In this document: piece after piece, positions 11,912 through 26,417 of the stretch
How positions within the stretch are numbered: the first letter of the stretch is position 1
How the letters are laid out: every line of letters begins with the position of its first letter
From: Enoplosus armatus
Lineage: Eukaryota; Chordata; Actinopteri; Centrarchiformes; Enoplosidae
Length of the DNA: 64,000 nucleotides
Direction of reading: 5' to 3'
NCBI RefSeq assembly: GCF_043641665.1
Contig: NC_092191.1
Span: 19,499,501 to 19,563,500, forward strand
Made by a program: the position numbers and the translations under genes
Notes under the pieces: generated by a model
What the model was told of the DNA's origin: nothing
What the model saw: the letters and a program-made list of their open reading frames with translations, nothing else
Databases searched by the model: none

Positions 11912-14900
11912 TTATGTGCTGGACTATTTCTTAGCCAGCCGCAGTAACTTCCTGGAGTCTTGTCGTGACCATGAGGTTGCCAGGCAACCAGTGGAGGCGA
12001 CTTTTAGTGCCGTGGTTTCACTCAGGCCCAAAAACACAATCATTATTTATGCCATTTGTGTGTGTGGAGCCAGCAGGAAGTCAGTTGGCACATAATTCCT
12101 TGAAAAAGCACGTTTCATTTTCAAGCTTTAGTTTATGTACGGATTAAACAAATGAAATGAATGTTAATTAGTGAGGTGTTGGTAACTGGATTTATAAATG
12201 TAGAGTGATAATACATAGAGTTTTCAGGAACATCCCACCCTGCAATGGCAGCTCCAAGGTGTTTTCTCTCCTCCTCTGAGTCCCCTTCGTTGGTCAGGAT
12301 GATGGGGGTGAAGTGTGTGGCAGTGGAAGTAAAGGCTTCTGGGAGTTGGAGTTCCTTGTTGACCGGATAGCTGTGGGGAACAGGGCCAGGCACAGGAGCC
12401 AGTCGGCTCTCAGTGGCCATGGGCACAAAGCCTACACACAGTTACAACAATGCCAGTTACAATATCAGTGATATTGTCTCATGCAATGCACATCGGTCAA
12501 TTACACGAAATGTGTAAAATATCAGGAAGATCTGCTACTATGGCATGATCCCAGTTAAAAGCCATGCGCCCTCCTTTACTGAGTCTTCCTCTGTCATGAA
12601 TGTTTGATGTAAAAGACGTGACATTCTTAAGACACAAACGAATTGGCAGTGCCTTTTGATAGCACAATGGAAAGGGTCTTCCTAATGTTTGGCACATTTA
12701 GTGCATAATATACTGCACATTTCAAGGTAAACTGTATTGCATGAGGGTCATCCATACTAAAGTGAAGCTGTCCTACCGCTGCTGTTTTGTGCAGACTCCT
12801 CACATGAGCTGTGATGAGTTTCAGTTGCACTCAAATCATCTGAGGCTGGCTGAAAGGAAACAGAACTGATTCATCACAATCGAGAGAGATCCTGTATTCT
12901 CAATGAGACAAAACAGGACAGACATTAAGAGGGTGACCAAACAGAAAAAAAACTGACTCTGGGAATGAAATAACATAATAAATACAATAAATAAATAGAT
13001 GAAGATACAAAGGTGTAAATGTATCGGTGGTGAAAAACAGAGGCAGGTTTACCGGGTGAACTCTGCTGATGAGGTTGCTCCAGACAGTCTCAGCATTTGT
13101 CCCTTGACGGGATAAGTAGTCACGACAGCTCTGAAACAGATGCACGCGAAAGCAAGTGTGATAACAATGCAGCGCACTTCACACCCAATCACACACACAC
13201 ACACAGACATCAATATTGTCGGAAATAAGCGTTTGATTAAAAATAAAACATCCTGTATTTGGAAAACTTACCGCTGCTTTTACGAAATGACTGACAGCAC
13301 AACAATGAAAGTGAATTATGGTGTCTTTTCGGAGAGTCCTTCGCTGACAGAAACGGCAAAGCACTTTCACAAATTGGGTTCTCTCTATTCAAATTACAAG
13401 TGATTTTCTTTCAAAAGGGACTTGTCTGTTTGGAAAGGTGCTCCTCTCTGAAGGTGCGATATTGGCACATTGATATGCAAAATCTAATCAGGCTTTATTT
13501 ACGGAGAAGTTCTCACACGAGGAAATGCAATTCAAAGTGCCTCCCAGAGCGAGACATAAAAGACAGAAGGACAAAATAAAATAAGCCAGCATTGCAAAAT
13601 AAAACAGAATGTAAAAGCAGAAAAAGAAATGAATGGAAATAAAAAGAAAAGTAAAACGATAGGAATGCGTTACTATCAACGTGAAAGCCTTATCATACAA
13701 CATTTTCAATAAACAGGACATTCTTCTCACAATTAACAAGACTACGACCATGCTAGCATGCTAAGCAGCTCAGTGAGGCTGTACTTAGGCACAGTGGTGC
13801 TTTGAGCTGAATGCTAACGACAACGTGCTAACATGCTCACAATGACAATGCTGACATGCAGATGTTTAGCAGGTAATGTTCACTATCTTAGTTTAACATG
13901 TTGGTATGCGTTGTGTGTCACTGACCTGCTAGCTGAACATTTGCTAATTAGCACGAAACAAAAAGTATGGTTGTTTATGTATATATCGTATTGCAGGTGT
14001 TTGGTATGAAAGGTATAAGGTATTGGACAATTTAGAACTTTGGTCAGAACCAGATCGGATCACCAAAGTCAGTAGGGTTCATCCTCTGGGGACATGAATG
14101 TCCGGGGACCAAATATATCTGCATAGTATATAGTAGGCATGACTTACTTATAACAAATCGGATCACTGTCAGACAAGAGGCGCAATACTTGGAGGGCTAT
14201 AAGATGTAACTGTAGTAAGTAGAGTACTGAACAGCACTCAAAAGAGCTAAAAACTGAAAGTAAATATCCCTCTACTTCAGCTTCCCTGTATAAATATCAG
14301 CAGTCCAGTTCCCCTACCTCTACCTCAAACACCGAGTGCAGAGTACGAAAGATAACTTCTCAAACAGGTTTTAGTTCAAAACGCACAACCCAGTTTATGC
14401 TTTGTAATAAAACCATCAATAAAGAAATAAAAAATATTCACCAAAGCCATTCTTAAAGTCAAACTCATTTGTCTTGGCAGTAGAGATTTGCAGAGGCTTT
14501 GTGCAGAGTAAAAAACAAACAAAGGTGCCACAAATTTGTCTGATGATTACGTGAGGACTGTGTTGGGGGGAAAAAAATAATAAACCTGGAGGATCGAAGA
14601 AACAATGGAACATGCATGCTTTTTAAGAAAAATGCGAAAATAAAAATCATAATACTTTTTTAGCCATGATGATGGTGGGTCTCTCAATGGGCGTCCTCTT
14701 TGCCATCTCCAGGAGCAGTCTCTTCAGTTTGCGAGGCATCGCCAGCTTTTGATTGGGCGATAAACTGAACTTGGCCGTTGCCCAGAGAATAGCAGCAACC
14801 CCATACACACAAACCTGAGCCAAGACAGAAAAGAACAGAAGAGGGAAAATGCTACGGCCGAGGCAAACGCTTAGCGAAAGTTGGTTTTAAAAATAAACGA

Positions 14901-17900
14901 AAGCAGTTCAGACAGACGGACCTTCTCAGTCACAATTCCATGTTCTTGATATTCAGGAGCAAGATAAAATTCATCTCTGGATCCTGCAAACAACACTGAA
15001 AGTCAACAAAAGCCTCCAGACACACTGCTGCCTCACATACTTTGGAAAAGAGTGCATTTTATTGTATTATTTACAATCTATTTTGTAAGTAAGTACTAAA
15101 AATGGAGCAGCACAGAGACTCCAGCATACAGTGGAACTAAAGTAAACCTACCTATGTTTTTAGGTTTCAAGAAGAGCACTTCTCCCTCGCAGCCCACATG
15201 CACCGTGTCCAGGCATAAATAGGCTGAAAAAAAGAGAGAAAATCAGCTGTGCAGAATAATTGTGGACAACAAAATAGAAGACATGTAACATAATTTGCAT
15301 AATTTTTTTCTCTCTCCTCTGGAATTTCCTTCTACCAACCCAACATTAATTGTAAGAGCTGGTTCTTAAGAGAAAAAAAGAACATTAATAAATATGCAAG
15401 AGCTCTGGTTTCACGAAGTGGTTAGAATCACCTGGAAAGTCAATGTAGGTCTGCAGTGAGGACAGGCAGGTGTAACACAGAGTCCACAGCTCATTAACTG
15501 TCAGCCTCCGTCCACACCGAGTAAGTAACTCTCTTAGAGAGATCCACTGGACAGAAAATGAAGAACAAAGTGTTTGAAACAGGAATACAGGCTGCAGACT
15601 TTGGAGCTTCAGCTGATCTCTCAGCAGGCCTAATTAGCTCAAAGTGAAGTAACCCCCGACGTGACTGTCTCAAAATCTATTTATGAATGTTCCAACTTTG
15701 AAGGGAAGTGGAAATGTTCACTCGTCCACTTTTACAGACTGCTTTGGCCGATTACTGCTGAGCACTTGTGTGACTACTCTGTCTCTTTCAGACCGAACAC
15801 GAGCGAACACATATTACTGAGCGTGTTACAAAGTTTCATTACAGGCCATAACAACAGATCCTAAGGGGCCTAGTTCATTTTAAAGGTAAATTAAAGAAAG
15901 CTACGCAGAACAACCGGCATCATGTCTCATGGCAAACTTATTTTGCACCAAGAAGGTGTAAAGCATCCCGAATAAAAGTATCTCTCACTTATTGATTGAC
16001 ATTAGCTAGCTATAAAGCTAAACAAAAAACAGCTTTGAGAGTGAAGGTTCATTCTTGAACTTGGAAACAGTGGCAAAAAATAGTCAACAAAACTTAATCT
16101 TAACACAAGGTCCACTCACTAGCTTCTTTCCTAAGTAAAGAGCTAAGCTTGTAGGTGGTCACCCCACCACACAACCAGCTGCTGTCACCGTTTCAGAAGT
16201 TTTACACATGAAGAGAACCTCCATGTCAACTGGGCAAACTCCGTCCGCTGATGAGGACGTGAGATGCGGCTGAAAACGTGGACCTTAGGTTAAGATGACT
16301 TTGCCAGTCTAACTGCTGTTTACTTAGCTCAACTCAGCTTCCATCTCAAGCTACTATTCATAGCATTTTAGAGAAGATGCCACGAGAACCTTTTCACGTT
16401 TCTATCTTTCTCTCATTAACAGACCGCCAACTTGTTAGTGGAGCTCCATAGCAGCACCGGGCATGTGTGCGAGAAACAATCAGTCAAGAGATTTGAGAGC
16501 CATCTGGCACTGGCTAACCTCATCCTGAGATTCTTCATTGAGGCACAGCATACTTTTGGTCATGTGGTTATTAGGAATGTAGAGGCTGTGGCTCAGTGAG
16601 CTCTGGTCCTCAGGAGAGTCCTGTTCCATTTCCAGCTCCTGGCAGGAAGCACAGGACGATGCTGAATCCAGGGTGCAGTTATTAGAGTCACATTCGAGGC
16701 ACCCAATCTTTGCGTCTCCACCGCATAACGTCTCTGCAGCATCCTCACTTCCTCGTGACATCTGATTGTCCACAGCCGAGTCCACACAATCCTCAGTGCC
16801 ACTGTGTGGGTAAGACTCGCAGGACTTGCCCCGGTTGAGTCTCTGAAGTCTGTTACTCCACACAGACTGGCAGCTCAAGTGTTCATCCACTCCTATCTCA
16901 GTGAGGTCGGACACAGGTACACTGATATCGCCGTGAGTTGGAGGGGAAAGACAAGGGGGGTTGTTGGAGTCTGGGACAGAGCAGGAGCGGTTAAGAGCCC
17001 CCCTCACCCTGTTCAGCCTCTGCTGGGCTCTCCTCCTCACTGGGGAGCTGTTGTGAGACCTGCAGTCCAACTCATCTGCCAAGATCATGCCGTCCCCTTC
17101 ACTGCTGTCCATGTCCTCCGCCCAGAGAGAGGAATCCCAGCCCCCGCACACCTGCAGGTCGAGTTTTTAGTGTACAGTCATTTGTTTCACGTGGATCTTA
17201 ATCATACATGAAGGTTTAGATAACTGCAAAATTGAAGTGGAAATGAAGGAACCTTGGTTACATCTGTTAAACTGATGATCTCGGAGGTCATAGCTAATCA
17301 CTCAACTTGTGTATGTATAAAGAAATAGGAAATAAACCAGAATGACTGAGAGCTAATGTGTTTTTGTGCCATGGTCTCCACAAATCACAAAAGTAATGGG
17401 AGCTGTTCAATATGTCCCAAAGAGGAAACCTCCCTTTCAGCAAAGAATGCATAATTACTGTTACTGTTACTGCTTGTTAATGGCCGGTTTGAAGAATAGC
17501 AGAAAACTAGGATCATACGATGTTCGGCACTATGATCAATGACGCGCTGACTGGCGATGTTAGAGTTTAAAGGTGACCGTGGCCGAATGGCTTTGGATGG
17601 AAAATGCATCGCCTTGTTCTGCTTATCATTTTTAAATGACTTCTTTCTCCAGAGCAGCAGCTGCATTCAGTGTCGTTTTTCCATCCATCCAAAAGATGCT
17701 TTACTTTACGGTTTCTTCTATGGATCAGCATTGACTAAATATCTAGTAAACAAGCTTCATAGCAGTGTTCGAATTCAAACCTTGTTTCTTTTTATGTAGA
17801 GAGGTTTGGAGGATGAGTTACATTTTGTTTCACACTTATGCTGATTATTATCTACCCAAGATCCTCCTCTTTGACAGTGTTTTGGTTCATTTTGTCAAAA

Positions 17901-19399
17901 GAAAAAAGAAGAGTTTAATGAAATCTTAAGTACATTTTGTGTTACCTTGTCATTTGCAAGTGCCTTCATTTAAAGTGTTAATCGTAAAAAGGTTCATGTT
18001 TGCACGTCACACACCTGCTGCCTGGACAGACCGTTTGCTTTAACAGAAGCGTCGACACACTGCTCGTGGGTATTATCATCCGAGCTCAGTCTTTTAAGCA
18101 GACATCTGGGTTTGGGATGCTGCCATCGTGCCTCCCAGGAGCCTTCCTGTCCATCTGCGGATATACAAAGAGAGCAATTAGTACCAGGAGAAATCGCAGC
18201 CGAGACCGACCAGCGACACGCCTAAAACTGAGACGATGAAATGACCTTGAAAGGCTGACACCGATTCGATGGAGAGCACCCGTCGCCCGATGGAAGACAG
18301 TTTCCGGCACACGGCTGCCGAGAAGGTGTGAGACAGCCTCGCTTGAGCCAGAGAGAGGATGTCCTGTGGGAATGTTAAACATGCAGGTTTGTCATATTGA
18401 AAACGAAACACATACAATGATTATGTTCTACTTTTGTAGATACGTATAAACAACTATGTCTTGTTTGAAGAAAAGTAAAGTCAGTTACATTTTGGAATTC
18501 GTGATTTCGATTTCTTTGTCAGGCATTTCATGATATATTGCATTGCATTGTATTATGGATGCTCACGGGATTATTGACCATTATGAGAATTATTATTTAC
18601 TTCAACTTCACTTCACACATGTTTTACGTTATTTTTGTATATTTATGCAGTTGTCTATCTGCATATTGTAATACGAATGAATTCAGAATTAAACCGGTTA
18701 ACTTGTATGAAGTGCCTTTTGCTGATTTTGAAGTTGATCTTACGTTGTTCTTGTTTGGGGTTTGTTGACACTACCAGCAGGCAATTATCTTTAAATGTTC
18801 ATTGGCCAATGTTCATGGGGAACTCAGCTGAATGGGCCTTAAAAATATGTTTCCCCTCCACATGTGTTGATTTCTGGGGTTGGTTGCTGGGTTTTTTTTG
18901 GTTGGTTGGTTGCTGTTCTTTGTGAGCATGTATGAATAAACTGTATATGCAGGCATGGTGTCATTTATTAAATGAAAAGCCTGACGAAGGCGTAGCTATT
19001 CAACACACTTTTACCATACGTGTAAGTTACAATCGATCATATCATTTAATACACGATAATACATTATCATCACTTTTATTTTGTATTTTAAGTTTGTGTT
19101 GTGACTGTGAAGGGACTTCTGACGGTCTGACTGCAACAGAGTGTAGGACACCTACACCGTGTGTGATTTGCACTGACACAACATTTCCACTTGGTGGTGC
19201 TCAAGAGCGCTGACACGCCACACGCAGTGCCAGTTACTTCATCTAATAGCCATTAGAGAGAAACAGACTTAAATGGGTGCTACAGCCATATTGCTGTAAA
19301 CACATTTACTTCTCCTGGAGGAGCCATGTGATTCTGCCTGTGCCTGTAAAGGAATGGTGATGCAGTGCTGTACTGAGATATGTTTTATGATCTTTATGA

Positions 19400-19439
<40 letters not shown>

Positions 19440-20091
19440 CAGTGCAATTACCATCCATCTCCTTGCTTCATGATGACTCTAAAATTACATTAATCTATTT
19501 CTCTATGGCTTTTTCTCAGTATGTTTTCTGTTACATTTTTTTCGGTATTGTAGATTTCCTGTGCGGTGGCTAAAATCATTTGAGAACTGACCTGAAACTA
19601 CAATAATTACTACTACAAGTGTAACTTACTGATCACGCCATCATTTGCTTAATTTTCGACGCCTTACTATTTTACTTCTAAGTTTTTCTATCACTAAATG
19701 TAAAAGTTAGCCTTTGCATCGAAATGAACCTAACCGACAAACTTGCCCTGACCTAAAGACTCTATTTCAGACATTTTACTCCTTCTCATCCGGCTATCAT
19801 GACAACACAATGGCTCGAGTGAGATCTGTAATCATTCCACACCTGTTCCGTGACGTTAAAACCATGCAGCGGTGCGCGAATCATTCCAGCGGTAAAGAAG
19901 GGGGTTCGTACCTGCAGGAGAGGCCTGTCCTCGGGCTTCTCCTCCTGCATCTGCTCCAGCAGCCTCTGCATTTCTTCCCCCAGCTCCGCCTCCAGCTCTG
20001 GCTCGATGACAAAGTTCAGAGCGGCAGAAAGCGTAGAGCCCAGAGAGTAAACATGGCCCTGCAGCCGAGGATAAAGGAGGGGGGAAACACT

Positions 20092-20143
<52 letters not shown>

Positions 20144-23100
20144 GGGACCAGCTGCAGTAAGTACAGGGATCTGAATCTGTGAATGGCTATAGAAAAGTAC
20201 AGATCTTCTTACCATCTGGGGCAGTAATTGTCGTGTATTGTACATATTTATGACAGAGCCTTTGTTTTGCTTTGCTGCCCTCACAGTGGACATTATGGTC
20301 AGCTCTCAGGCAGCAGCGGATTCGGACCAGGTGCTTCTGAGTTCACGTCTCAGACGTAACGATCACTCCCAGCAATTGAAGTGGACTGCACCCATACTTA
20401 TGTGGTAAACACACGTGCAAGGCGGATCCCAGTGCGGGTCACCAAAATAGAAGAGTAAACACTCAGCTGAAGTTTTGCTTAAGCTATCACTTTGGCCGTG
20501 CGTAATCTCGCCCTCGAGAAAAACACAGCCGAGAAAAACACCAGAGGAGTGAAGACGAAGAAGAAGAAGAAGAAGAAGAAGTTTTTTTTGTCAGAAATGT
20601 TGTGTACTTTTGTGACACACAGAAAGAATTAGAATGCAGTTTATTTTGATATTCGGTTACATAAGTCTACTGAAAATGTATTCATGTTGTGGTGAGAACA
20701 GTGACACCACTCAGCGTGGGAGCTTCACATTTATATTCTGGATTTCACCACAGAAGACGCCAAAAGCTTTTCACTCCAGTCAGAGGCTGTTTTTCTATTT
20801 CACAGCAGAGAGAACGCATTCGGCACAGGAGACACAGATGTAAAGACGAATATAAAGGTTACAGAGATCCACTGAGTAATACTGAAAGTAAATCGTTTAT
20901 TTGATTTGTATTAAACCCACAACAGTCACATGAGAATAAGGCATACTAATCCTAGTGTATAGCGGAAGAATTGCAGCAGGAATTCGTATTCATATACACA
21001 GCAGAGTTTCCAGACATATTCGTACCTGGAGCTGCAAGCAAATTCTACCTGACCAACTAAAGGAGTTCATGTTTAAGTGCCTCACTCCAAAGTTACATCC
21101 AGTCTGTCATATGATTCAAATTGTGTGGCCATTACAGGATAATTATGGAGTCTCATTTTTGTAGTCGTCATTGCCTAATATTGGTTAGTTGCTCGTATCA
21201 CTGCCAGTGTTTCTTGCCCCACTGGACGTTGTGTTAGCAATGTCTCAATCTCAGTGAACCTGGTGAGTACGGTGTCACTCTTACCAGTAGGACTGATTGC
21301 CACAACTACAAAAATAAGATCCAAGTTGAAATAAACCATTATTCTGCTCTAAGTCACACCCTTACTGTTCAGCTGTCCCCGTCCCTATCAGATAGAGGTG
21401 ACAGAGGTGAGCTTGTAGCTGGAGGAGTGCTGGCTTGTGGCTCATTTTTAGGTGGAGAACATCACCAAGGTGCCCGTGACTGCGTGGTGTAGTGAGAAAA
21501 CTCCCAGGGGGGGTGCTGTGTGCGACTGTGACCAGATTCAAATCTATAAAGAAGACTGGGCGTCTCTCACCTCAAACGTGCTGCCCGTGTTGTCGAACTC
21601 AGGAGGCACAAAGGAGCCCTCCGGATCATCTGCGGGGCGAAAAAACATACCAGTCAACCGCACCACTAAACGTGCCTGAAAAGCATACAGTACATCATCA
21701 AAAGGCGGCAAACGGTGCATTTGTCGTTTGATGTGAACGCTCTGATGTGCAGTCATGTCGCTTCTGCACTGTAACCTACTTGCTAGGCATCCGCCGTAAT
21801 GAGATGCAAATCAGGGGAACGTGTAGCCCGCATGCTGAACCACAACAGTCCAGCGAGCTCGCGCAGCCGCTTCCCCTTCGTTTGCATAACACGTGTGTCC
21901 GAGATAATCCCTGACAAACAAGACAGGAGCTATCTGCAGATCAGAAGATGAAGCAGCCACTGAGGAGACGTGCTGCACCCTCACCCTCCTCCTCCTCCTC
22001 CTCCTCCTCCTCCTACTGAAATAGGCCACTGCTCAGGCACACAGATGCATGAAAACATCACCACAGACGTGCACGCCCTCAACTGGACCACACTTAGGAT
22101 GAAGGCACACGGAGACAGAGCGAGGGAGGAGGGAAAGGAGAGAAGGAAGGAGGAGAGTAAAGTGGGTCATGACAGATCTGGGTTTGTCTGCTGGAGTGAT
22201 GATATCCCCTCCCAGGTGGAGTGAGGCCGATCTCCATTTCTCCTCTCCTCTCCTCTCCTCTCCTGTCCTGCCCCCCTTTCCTAACCTTCCCAGTCCTCTT
22301 CTCTCCTCACCCTTTTCCTCTCTTCCTTTCTTTTACTCTTCTCTCTTTCATTTCCTTCCCCTACCTTTCCTCTCCTCACCTCCTTAGATTCCTCTCCTCC
22401 TTAGCCTTTCACAACTTGTCTTTGCTCACTTATCCTTCCTCTTTTTATTTTATTTCCATCCCTTTCCTTCCAATCCACTCCATTCCTTTTCCTTTCTTTC
22501 TTCTCTCCTTTCCTCTCTTTTCCTTTCCTTTCCTCCATCCCATTTCTTCCATCTCCCCTCCTCTCAAAGAGGTTGTAATTTCAAAGAAGGAGAAAAGGAG
22601 GACGAGATATTTAAACCCTTTGTAGTCACGAAGGCCTGCAACACAGTGAAAACAGGCAGTCAACAAGGGAGAAAAAAAGACAGCCGTTGAGAGTGACGCA
22701 GTTGCCTCCAGGGTGATGGTGAGAGCGTCGTGAGTCATGTCTGCCTACAAGCACAACAGGTAGTATGAGCTGAGCAATATTACTGATGCAACACACTTTC
22801 CAAACGGGCTGATCAGACCTCCCACAGAGCACAGCCAGTCCGGCTTTATCAGAAATGCAACAGCTTGCAATGCTAAATCCCGTGGGAAACTTAGCTTTAG
22901 TTTGTCTTGGTCCTCATTGTATGAAAACCATTAAGAGGACATTCTGTTGCTCTGGCTGGATACTTTGGTGACGCCGTAGCCGCCACATCACCGACAGTTA
23001 CCTCCCTGTCATTACTGCAGTAATTCATTCGCTGAAAGGAACCCTATTAGTGAGTCGTTGTGGCAACAGCTATCTTCACTGAGATTCATCACCACAGCCC

Positions 23101-23566
23101 TCAAGGTCACTCTATTATATTACAGGGAGAGCCTGTGTGTGTGTGTGTGTGTGTGTGAGCACAGGATTGGCCATCCAAGTGTGCATCAGCTTCGAAATAT
23201 CCTCCCTATCGCACAAAGACTTCAATTAAATGGCATCAATGGGAAACTGTGCGGCAAGTAAAAGCGGAGAGTGCAGCGTTATGATTAATGATGCAGATGC
23301 ACTGTGTTCAGCACGAACAACGAACACAAGTAATGTGGGCACTGCGGCTTCTCCTTCTCCCTCTCTCCACAGGATGAATCACAGCCAAAGGAGTGAAACG
23401 CAATCCGATAAAGCATGACAACAAATGAGGCTGTGGAGGATTTTATCTGACAGAGTAATCAAAACATCTCCTTAAAGTGTCTCTATTACTGACTGAAGAT
23501 CTGGGCGGAGATAAATGGATGCAACACTTAAAAAGGACGCCATGCTGGCTGTGTAATGTGTGTGAT

Positions 23567-23616
<50 letters not shown>

Positions 23617-23743
23617 GCGTGTGTGAGGCTAATCAAGCTGTTACCACAACAACGATCCCCCTGGAAACTCTAACACTGCTGATCTAATCAATGCTTATCA
23701 ATTTCTGACGTTTGGCATCAGGGCATGGAATAAGTGCGCGCTA

Positions 23744-23786
<43 letters not shown>

Positions 23787-24602
23787 CGCATGCTTGTGAA
23801 AGTGATAAGATAGAGAATGATAAATAAAACGGGGAATAAGAACGGAAAAGAACGACAAAAAGAGAAGAGGTGAGGGATAATAATTCCTGAACGATGGTCG
23901 TCTGTGCAAATCAGAGCAGACCTGCAGACCTTGGCGAAGCCCGACAGATACACAGAGACACTGACGGAGCGCTTTCAAGCAGGACTTTGCGGATGGTGAA
24001 AGTGATTCGGATCAGGGCAACGAATCAGTGAAGGGAAAAAGGTGCCTTCTCTCCGAGTCAAACAGGGCTTCGACCGCAGGTCAGGAACAACCTCACATTT
24101 CAAACTCCACAGGGCAGCTCAGAACTCATCTGCTATGTCTCCTGGTTTCTAAATGTTCAGGCATGAGCAGATTTGTGCCCCCCAAAAAAATATGAATAAT
24201 TAAAAGTGTGTTTAAGCATTGCCAGTCAGCATTACATAATCAGCCAAACACTGAATCAGAGGATGATAAGCCACATATCATGCCAAAAAAGTGTCTATAA
24301 ATAAGGTAAGTGCAAAATCAAGCGGTATGAAATGTCCGGAAAGTGGTTTCAATATGGTGCATTTATATAAATGACAACGCGCCCGTGCTGTGGACTCACC
24401 ACTGAGCTGCTCCATGAAGCAGACATTCCCATGGGCGTTGAAGGCCAGGGTGTCGGGTGTGATGCACAGGGTGTGGAAGAGGTGCGAGGGTCTGATGCTC
24501 TGCAGCGCCAGAACACACTCGGCGCACACCGCCCACACCTCCTCCTCAGACAGACAGCTGTCCCGCAAAGAAAGGATGTCCGCCAGAGACACGTTCTCCT
24601 GT

Positions 24603-24633
<31 letters not shown>

Positions 24634-26359
24634 ACCAAGTACGTCCAGGTGAGCACACGCACACATAAATACTGTGTATACACACACACATTACACTGTG
24701 ATGGGTTGAAAAAAAAAAAGCGATTTAGGTTGTTTGAATTTGTGGTTCAACACAGAGCTCGTGTGAGGGCAGGCGTTAATGAGGAACTAGCTTTGCTCTT
24801 TACTAATTACATGCCACAGTTCGGCCTTTTGACACATTTTTCCATCGGCCTGCAGCTATTTAGGTAGGTCGACCATTTGCTGTTGTCTCAAAACAATAGA
24901 GGACAGAAGGAGGCAGAATGCAGCAGTCATTCCAACTAATTAGGGCGGTACTTTACATGGACACAGAAACTAGAAAATTCCAAGTTAAGTCCGGCAAGTT
25001 TAATGTAATGATTCAGCTACTTTAAGAAGGGCTTTCCATGTACCGAGGACCCTTTGCAGAGCATATCATGCGTTTTGATTCAAGCATCAGAGAGCAGAAG
25101 GCAGAGCGTTCACGTTTCCTTCCGGTCCACTAGCACCTAAACGCACCATCAAAGAAGAGCTTTCAAAACGGTCCCTGCCCTCGCCAGCATTTCCATCAGC
25201 TAACTCATGTGGAACGGATTTATTAAAATGTAAATACAAGATGGAGTTAAGGCTCTGACCTCGTCGACGCTGGCGAGTGATAATACCTCAACCCCGGAGG
25301 AACTAGATCCTACAGGTGGATGCTGGGGTGGAGATGGAGCACGGCAGCTTAAATAGAGGGTCTTACTGCAAAGGTACAGATTGCGGGGAGATAAGGTGAG
25401 ACACAGATAAGGTCACCACATGGGAGTGTCTGTTTTTGGCTAATCCAGTGAATTAAAGGTGCCCTGTGGAGTTTTCTTATAAACAAATACAAGTTGTGTT
25501 TACATCCGTCGTTCCTCACCAAAAAGCACTGTGTGTATCATTGAGGTCGAACAAACTCAGTGTTAATTTCATCATTGTTGCATCCATGTCTTCTTTCCTG
25601 CCCTTGCTGGTGCATTTCTGCTTATCTTCTTCTTCTTCTTCTTCCTCTCTGATTAAATGGCGGATAGCAAGCATGTATAGGCGCATAACACCACCTACTG
25701 TACCGGAATAGGTAGCATCAGGGCTTTGCCTACTTCAGGTTACATAACAGTAATGAAAAAAAAAAGGGGGAAAAAAGGCTTCATCGTAGGTTCTAATCTT
25801 GTATCTGTAAGAAAAATAACGAGAGCCTTGCAACATTGCTTCATTTCTTCACCCATCCCTTCCAAATTCCATCCCCGTCCTGGCTCATACATCTTATCAC
25901 ATTCCTCTCTAAATCATCCTCACGACACCTTCTGCTTCTCTTGACACATTACCGCCAACTGCAGATCAGTGGAATATATACAGGTGACAGCACTTGCAGG
26001 CTCACACTTCGTAAAAAATAAAGCCAACAGCACAAGACCCCTGATAGAGATCTTAGCTAGGTTGAAGAGATCTCTGAACTGGAAGATAATAGCGTATATT
26101 ATATATATATATATATATTTTTTATCATATACAATGTGGTCTTCAGTTTGAGAAACTTGAACACCCCTGCCGCAGGGGGCAGCGTCATCTCAAGTGTAGT
26201 TCCTGTCTACAGTAATTACTTGAAGATTATCACAAGATATGTTTAGTCATTATTAAATACACCACCTTGAACAGCGCCCTAATTCTGACACCAGCAGCAG
26301 AACATCCTGGATTTTCTTCAGTAGCAAGGGCATTTGGTACACAAAGCACATGACATCCT

Positions 26360-26417
<58 letters not shown>

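Noticed and set aside
16480..16518. Read-through of kndc1 exon 7 to a stop (short isoform)
   Set aside because: The open frame continues 12 codons past the GTTAGC donor, but splicing to exon 8 keeps KIND2 in frame. A retained-intron isoform cannot be judged without RNA data.
22221..22738. 134- and 97-codon ORFs on both strands
   Set aside because: Low-complexity translation of the pyrimidine tract.
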